From an uncultured Olsenella sp. (GTDB lineage Bacteria; Actinomycetota; Coriobacteriia; Coriobacteriales; Atopobiaceae), in the NCBI GenBank assembly GCA_900314575.1, contig OMVS01000014.1:1-37341 (forward strand): a stretch of 37,341 nt of DNA, read 5' to 3'. This document shows positions 34,638-37,341 of the stretch, piece after piece; the first letter of the stretch is position 1; each line of letters opens with the position of its first letter. The notes under the pieces were generated by a model. That model saw only the letters and a program-made list of their open reading frames with translations, did no database searches and was not told the origin of the DNA. The translations under genes were made by a program, and so were the position numbers.

Positions 34638-35501
34638 ATGGACGATGAGGAGAGGGACCAGATTCGCCGCGAGGCAGACGCGGCGTTCGGCAAGAGGGAG
34701 CCGCAGGGCCCCGAGGTCTTCGAGATGGAGCCGAACTCGAGCGTGAAGCACGTCATCGGCGTCGTGTCGGGCAAGGGCGGCGTCGGAAAGTCGCTCGTGA
34801 CCGGAATCCTCGCGACCGAGCTCGCTCGCGCGGGCAGGCGCGTGGGCATCCTCGACGCCGACATCACCGGGCCGTCCATCCCCAAGATGTTCGGCCTGTC
34901 CGGCGAGCACGCCTTCGCCCAGGACAACCTGCTGCTCCCCGCCACGAGCATCACAGGGATCGAGATCATGAGCACCAACCTCGTCCTGGAGAACGAGACC
35001 GACCCGGTGCTGTGGCGCGGCCCCATGCTCTCCGGCGTGCTCAGGCAGTTCTGGGGCCAGACCAACTGGGGCCAGCTGGACTACCTGCTCGTCGACATGC
35101 CCCCGGGAACCGGCGACGTCGCCCTGACCGTCTTCCAGTCGCTGCCCATCGAGGGCGTGGTGATCGTCACCTCTCCGCAGGACCTCGTGCAGGTCATCGT
35201 GAGCAAGGCCGTGAACATGGCCTCGATGATGGACGTGCCGGTCATCGGCCTCGTGGAGAACATGAGCTACCTCGCCTGCCCGCACTGCGGCGAGAGGATC
35301 GAGCCGTACGGGCCGAGCCACCTCGACGAGATCGCGCGTCAGTTCGACCTCGACGTCCTCGGGAGGCTGCCGATCGACCCCGCCATCGCCAAGGCGTGCG
35401 ACGAGGGCACCGTCGACACCGCCCTCCCCGAGGGGCTGCTCCCCAAGGCCATCGAGCTCGTGGAGAACACGGCCGCCTTCGACGAGGCGAAGGGGGTCTA
35501 G
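34638..35501 (+). CDS. mrp: Mrp/ApbC-family iron-sulfur carrier ATPase
   Basis: Mrp/NBP35-type P-loop proteins bind and pass on Fe-S clusters. The 287-residue protein has the deviant Walker A SGKGGVGKS (44-52), the switch LDADITGPS, VDMPPGTGD, and the cluster-binding C214-P-H-C217. The N-terminal DUF59 domain of many Mrp proteins is absent, and the first 35 residues carry no cysteine motif. The ATG at 34638 follows AAGGAGAACCC. The stop abuts the GTG of the broken flavoprotein gene, so they were one operon. Confidence 0.93.
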   Translation: MDDEERDQIRREADAAFGKREPQGPEVFEMEPNSSVKHVIGVVSGKGGVGKSLVTGILATELARAGRRVGILDADITGPSIPKMFGLSGEHAFAQDNLLLPATSITGIEIMSTNLVLENETDPVLWRGPMLSGVLRQFWGQTNWGQLDYLLVDMPPGTGDVALTVFQSLPIEGVVIVTSPQDLVQVIVSKAVNMASMMDVPVIGLVENMSYLACPHCGERIEPYGPSHLDEIARQFDLDVLGRLPIDPAIAKACDEGTVDTALPEGLLPKAIELVENTAAFDEAKGV

Positions 35502-36164
35502 GTGCCGCGTCCGCCCAAGGGCCGCTCCCGCGCCGAGGAGAGGCGCAGGCTCGAGGACGAAGCCGCTCGCGTCGAGGTCGGCGACTCCTGCGACGTCTGC
35601 GTCCTCGGCGCGGGCGCCGCGGGGCTCGCGGCGGCCATCGCGAGCGCCGAGGCCGGCGCCTCCACGGTGGCGCTCGAGCGGGGGCTCTCCTGCGGGCAGA
35701 AGATCCTCGCCACGGGCAACGGCCGCTGCAACCTCTCCAACCGCGACCTCGACTTCTCCCGCTACAACGACCCTGCCTTCGTGGCCGAGGCCGCCGGCGC
35801 GCGCTTCGGTGAGGACGTCGTCTCCCTCATGGAGGGCAGCGGCCTCATAGTCGCCGAGGAGGACGGGAGGCTCTACCCGCTCAGCAGGCAGGCGGCGTCC
35901 GTGCGCGACGTCCTGCTCGCCCGCGCGCGCCGGGCCGGCGCGCTGCTCGCACCCGGACGCGATGTCACGCGCGTCGAGCGCTGCGGCCAGGGCCTGCGCG
36001 TGCGCTACGCACTCGCGTGCGGCGAGGGAGGGACGGCGCGGGAGCGCTCGATCTACGCCCGCTGCGTCGTGGTGGCGCTCGGCGGCGGCGCACCCCTCCC
36101 CGCCCTGCTCGGGCGCGGCCTCGGCCTCGAGGCGCGTAATCTCCTGTTCGAGTTCCTGATCTGA
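35502..36164 (+). pseudogene. Truncated BaiN/HI0933-family flavoprotein
   Basis: The 220 codons give the N-terminal half of a flavoprotein that is normally about 400 residues. Seen: an FAD-binding GAGAAG (36-41) and the family signature GQKILATGNGRCNLSN (65-80), then FGEDVVSLMEGSGL and ARCVVVALGGGAP, where the family would continue through a second FAD contact and a C-terminal lid. Instead the frame drifts into RNLLFEFLI, encoded by the antisense of another gene's start, and stops. The GTG at 35502 directly follows the mrp stop with GGGGG before it. The 3' half is not found in the window, so this is a deletion or rearrangement end, not a frameshift. Activity is unlikely. Confidence 0.75.
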
Positions 36165-36188
36165 CATGAGCTCATATGCGGTGGGCAT
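36108..36188 (-). pseudogene. 5' remnant of a second broken gene facing the flavoprotein
   Basis: A minus-strand ATG at 36188 has an excellent ribosome site (GAGGAGG, 6 bases) and starts a plausible protein: MPTAYELMSDQELEQEITRL, with the look of a coiled-coil N-terminus. After about 25 residues the frame runs antisense into the flavoprotein gene and becomes compositionally nonsensical. I read it as the beginning of a gene whose remainder was lost in the same event. The left boundary given is approximate. I do not recognise the family. Confidence 0.42.
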
Positions 36189-36299
36189 GGGCCCCTCCTC
36201 GTGACGGCTGCATGGACGGATACGGATGCGGTTGCGGTGCGCCCAGAACGCGTCCCGGGCTGCCGAGGCGCGGCAGTTGGCGCACAGCGGCGAGAAAGA

Positions 36300-36305
36300 A
36301 GTATA
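36300..36305 (-). promoter_or_regulatory. -10 element for the broken minus-strand gene
   Basis: Minus-strand TATACT lies about 110 bases before the ATG at 36188. No good -35 was found. It supports the view that the fragment was once an expressed gene. Confidence 0.3.
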
Positions 36306-36333
36306 GCGCGACGCCCTGTAGGCGTGATGCAGC

Positions 36334-36342
36334 TGGTACCAT
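36334..36342 (+). promoter_or_regulatory. Extended -10 of the small gene, possible leaderless start
   Basis: TGG followed by TACCAT ends 7 bases before the ATG at 36350, so transcription would start at about the start codon. No ribosome site is present, in agreement with a leaderless message. Confidence 0.4.
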
Positions 36343-36349
36343 GGGTTTC

Positions 36350-36655
36350 ATGATGAGAAACACAGACACACACGAGCATCGCACCGCCCGTAGCGTCACG
36401 CACGGGGGGCTGCGCGCACCGGAGTACGGCGAGCTGCAGCAGCTGGTGAACGAGCTCTACTACCACAACATGTCCGGTGCGGTCTCCAAGATCGACGTGC
36501 TCACGCGCGCCGAGATCGACGACCTGTGCGATGACCTCATGGAGGTCGTCGACCTTCTCCCCGCGGGAAAGTACAAGCGCGGCCGGCTGTGCGACCAGCT
36601 CAACAGCATCGTGACGGCCCACGGCTGGGGCAACGTCTACGGAACGGTGGAATGA
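36350..36655 (+). CDS. Small conserved-looking protein of unknown function
   Basis: The 101-residue product is soluble, with no signal or membrane segment. After a polar N-terminus rich in Thr/His/Arg (1-25), the rest looks like a compact helical domain: ELQQLVNELYYHN, SKIDVLTRAEIDDLCDDLMEVVDLLP, then a basic YKRGRLCDQLNSIVTAHGWGN and GTVE at the end. I do not recognise the family. The start could be the ATG at 36350, 36353 or 36341; none has a ribosome site. The stop codon lies inside the left arm of a REP-like hairpin. Its acidic middle and basic end suggest a binding protein, but that is only impression. Confidence 0.6.
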   Translation: MMRNTDTHEHRTARSVTHGGLRAPEYGELQQLVNELYYHNMSGAVSKIDVLTRAEIDDLCDDLMEVVDLLPAGKYKRGRLCDQLNSIVTAHGWGNVYGTVE

Positions 36656-36685
36656 GACAAAGGGACAGTCCCCTTGTCTCATTCC
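36649..36685. repeat. REP-like palindrome overlapping the small gene's stop
   Basis: A 12-bp arm GGAATGAGACAA (36649-36660) and its complement (36674-36685) enclose a further GGGAC/GTCCC, with one mismatch and almost no loop. The core GGGACAGTCCC flanked by GACAA/TTGTC is, from memory, a form seen in dispersed repeats of many gut bacteria, often linked with REP-associated tyrosine transposases. None is in the window. It would also act as a terminator. Confidence 0.7.
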
Positions 36686-36828
36686 CGGCGCGAAATCGGC
36701 GCCAGAAGGCACGTAATGGTAAGCGAATACGATTAAAGCTAACACTCCGGCGTCTTTTCCTCGCCGGAAGGGGCTTCTCGTACGGAATTCCATCAGAAAC
36801 CCCTGCTCTGGCGCCATTTTCTCGCCGG
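36685..36828. repeat. Three related ~22-bp imperfect hairpin repeats
   Basis: Copy A at 36685-36706 (CCGGCGCGAAAT then CGGCGCCAGA), copy B at 36746-36768 (perfect 7-bp arms TCCGGCG/CGCCGGA) and copy C at 36807-36828. B and C are in the opposite orientation to A; A and C agree closely when one is reversed. They lie in the 190-base gap between the small gene and the glutaredoxin. Copy C lies 18 bases past the glutaredoxin stop and could be its terminator. Confidence 0.6.
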
Positions 36829-36845
36829 AGCGAAAAACTTCGACG

Positions 36846-37163
36846 CTAGAACGAGCAACCGCCACCGATGGTGCACGAGGCGCCCGCCGCAGGGGCGTCT
36901 TCCTCCTCGCCCTCCGCATGAGCAGAGAATTCCTTGCCCAGATAGGCGATAATGTCATCCGACTCGTACATGGCCTTGCCGTCTATGAAGAGGCACGGCA
37001 CCTGGCGCTTGCCGCCGACCTCGACCAGGCGGTCGCGGTCGGCCGCGGACTCGTCGATGTTGTGCAGCGGAAGCACGATGCCGTTGGCGTCCATGAACGC
37101 CAGCACCTTGTGGCAATAGGGGCATCCGTTCTTAATGTAGAGCTGAAGATCCTTCTCGGCCAT
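36846..37163 (-). CDS. Glutaredoxin-like protein with a cysteine tail
   Basis: Glutaredoxins reduce disulfides with glutathione or another thiol. The 105-residue protein has a dithiol active site C14-P-Y-C17, the cis-proline P56 in QVPCLFIDG and a YESDDIIAYL helix. After the normal end near residue 81 a linker with EGEEEDA leads to a tail SCTIGGGCSF with C97 and C103. The tail is not part of the family fold and might form a second disulfide or a metal site. The ATG at 37163 follows AAAGGAA; upstream in-frame sequence is not glutaredoxin. Actinobacteria of this group often lack glutathione, so the true partner is open. A weak TATACG -10 lies near 37208. Confidence 0.9.
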   Translation of the reverse strand: MAEKDLQLYIKNGCPYCHKVLAFMDANGIVLPLHNIDESAADRDRLVEVGGKRQVPCLFIDGKAMYESDDIIAYLGKEFSAHAEGEEEDAPAAGASCTIGGGCSF

Positions 37164-37277
37164 GCTGTTCCTTTCAGAGAGAGCGTCAATTACGATACTG
37201 ACCTGCGTATACCCCGATTGGGGCCGCCACAGAAATGGTATTTGACAAGTTGCAAATCTCCACAGGATCGATGCCGC

Positions 37278-37291
37278 CGTCAGCGCTGACG
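37278..37291. repeat. 14-bp perfect palindrome near the right edge
   Basis: CGTCAGCGCTGACG is fully self-complementary. It lies upstream of the glutaredoxin promoter region in the last 178 bases, where I see no gene. It may be an operator or hairpin; the window ends too soon to tell. Confidence 0.35.
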
Positions 37292-37341
37292 ATTGGTCGC
37301 GCGTCGTCATCGGGCTGTTGAATCGGGCCTCAATAAAGACG

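Noticed and set aside
34542-36188. 548-codon minus-strand frame opposite mrp and the flavoprotein gene as one real gene
   Set aside because: Only the first 25 residues or so look like protein; the rest is antisense shadow. The start was kept as a gene remnant.
36661-36845. CRISPR array in the repeats after the small gene
   Set aside because: The repeats are few, imperfect, in both orientations and unevenly spaced, and no cas gene is present.

Overview
The window is GC-rich and gene-dense, mostly on the minus strand. It is best explained as a chromosome segment of a Coriobacteriia-type actinobacterium (Olsenella/Atopobium-like). The evidence is the actinobacterial whiA, rapZ, gap, pgk, tpiA, secG block, high-GC codon use, GTG/TTG starts, at least one probable leaderless gene, a single-chain HisZ-HisG protein and an Opp permease-ATPase fusion. 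This placement is inference from gene content, not from a marker gene. No rRNA, tRNA, CRISPR array or recognisable transposase was seen.

Layout, left to right. (1) 0.2-6.2 kb: secG, tpiA, pgk and gap (lower glycolysis and protein export), then whiA and rapZ, all minus. The yvcK gene that usually sits between rapZ and whiA is not there. (2) 6.3-15.0 kb: one minus-strand operon made of a Tat-type lipoprotein binding protein, OppB, an OppC-OppD fusion, OppF, an NanA-like aldolase, a ROK kinase and NanE. It reads as uptake and breakdown of a sialic-acid-type sugar. A sigma-70-like promoter and two 13-bp direct repeats 21 bp apart lie in front of it, and strong GC hairpins sit between its genes. 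The cluster lies between uvrC and rapZ, which are often neighbours in actinobacteria. (3) 15.0-17.1 kb: uvrC, apparently leaderless. (4) 17.2-22.2 kb: a cell-wall group: a 757-residue fusion of a FemAB aminoacyltransferase with an ATP-grasp D-aspartate-ligase-like domain, the lipid II flippase MurJ, and a divergent aspartate racemase. Together they could make D-Asp, ligate it to the peptidoglycan precursor and flip the precursor. (5) 22.3-30.9 kb: histidine biosynthesis. hisI stands alone; the operon hisZG-hisD-hisC-hisB-hisH-hisA-hisF is tightly packed. A divergent, degenerate ATPase-like gene separates them. (6) 31.0-34.5 kb: uvrA and ybaK behind a promoter whose spacer holds a LexA-type SOS box. 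(7) 34.6-37.3 kb: mrp, a BaiN/HI0933-type flavoprotein cut to half length, the start of a second broken gene facing it, a small unknown gene, REP-like hairpins, and a glutaredoxin with an extra cysteine tail. This end looks like a rearrangement breakpoint.

The items most worth following up are the FemAB/ATP-grasp-MurJ-racemase group, the repeat-flanked promoter of the sialic-acid-type operon, and the breakpoint at about 36.1 kb with its repeats.
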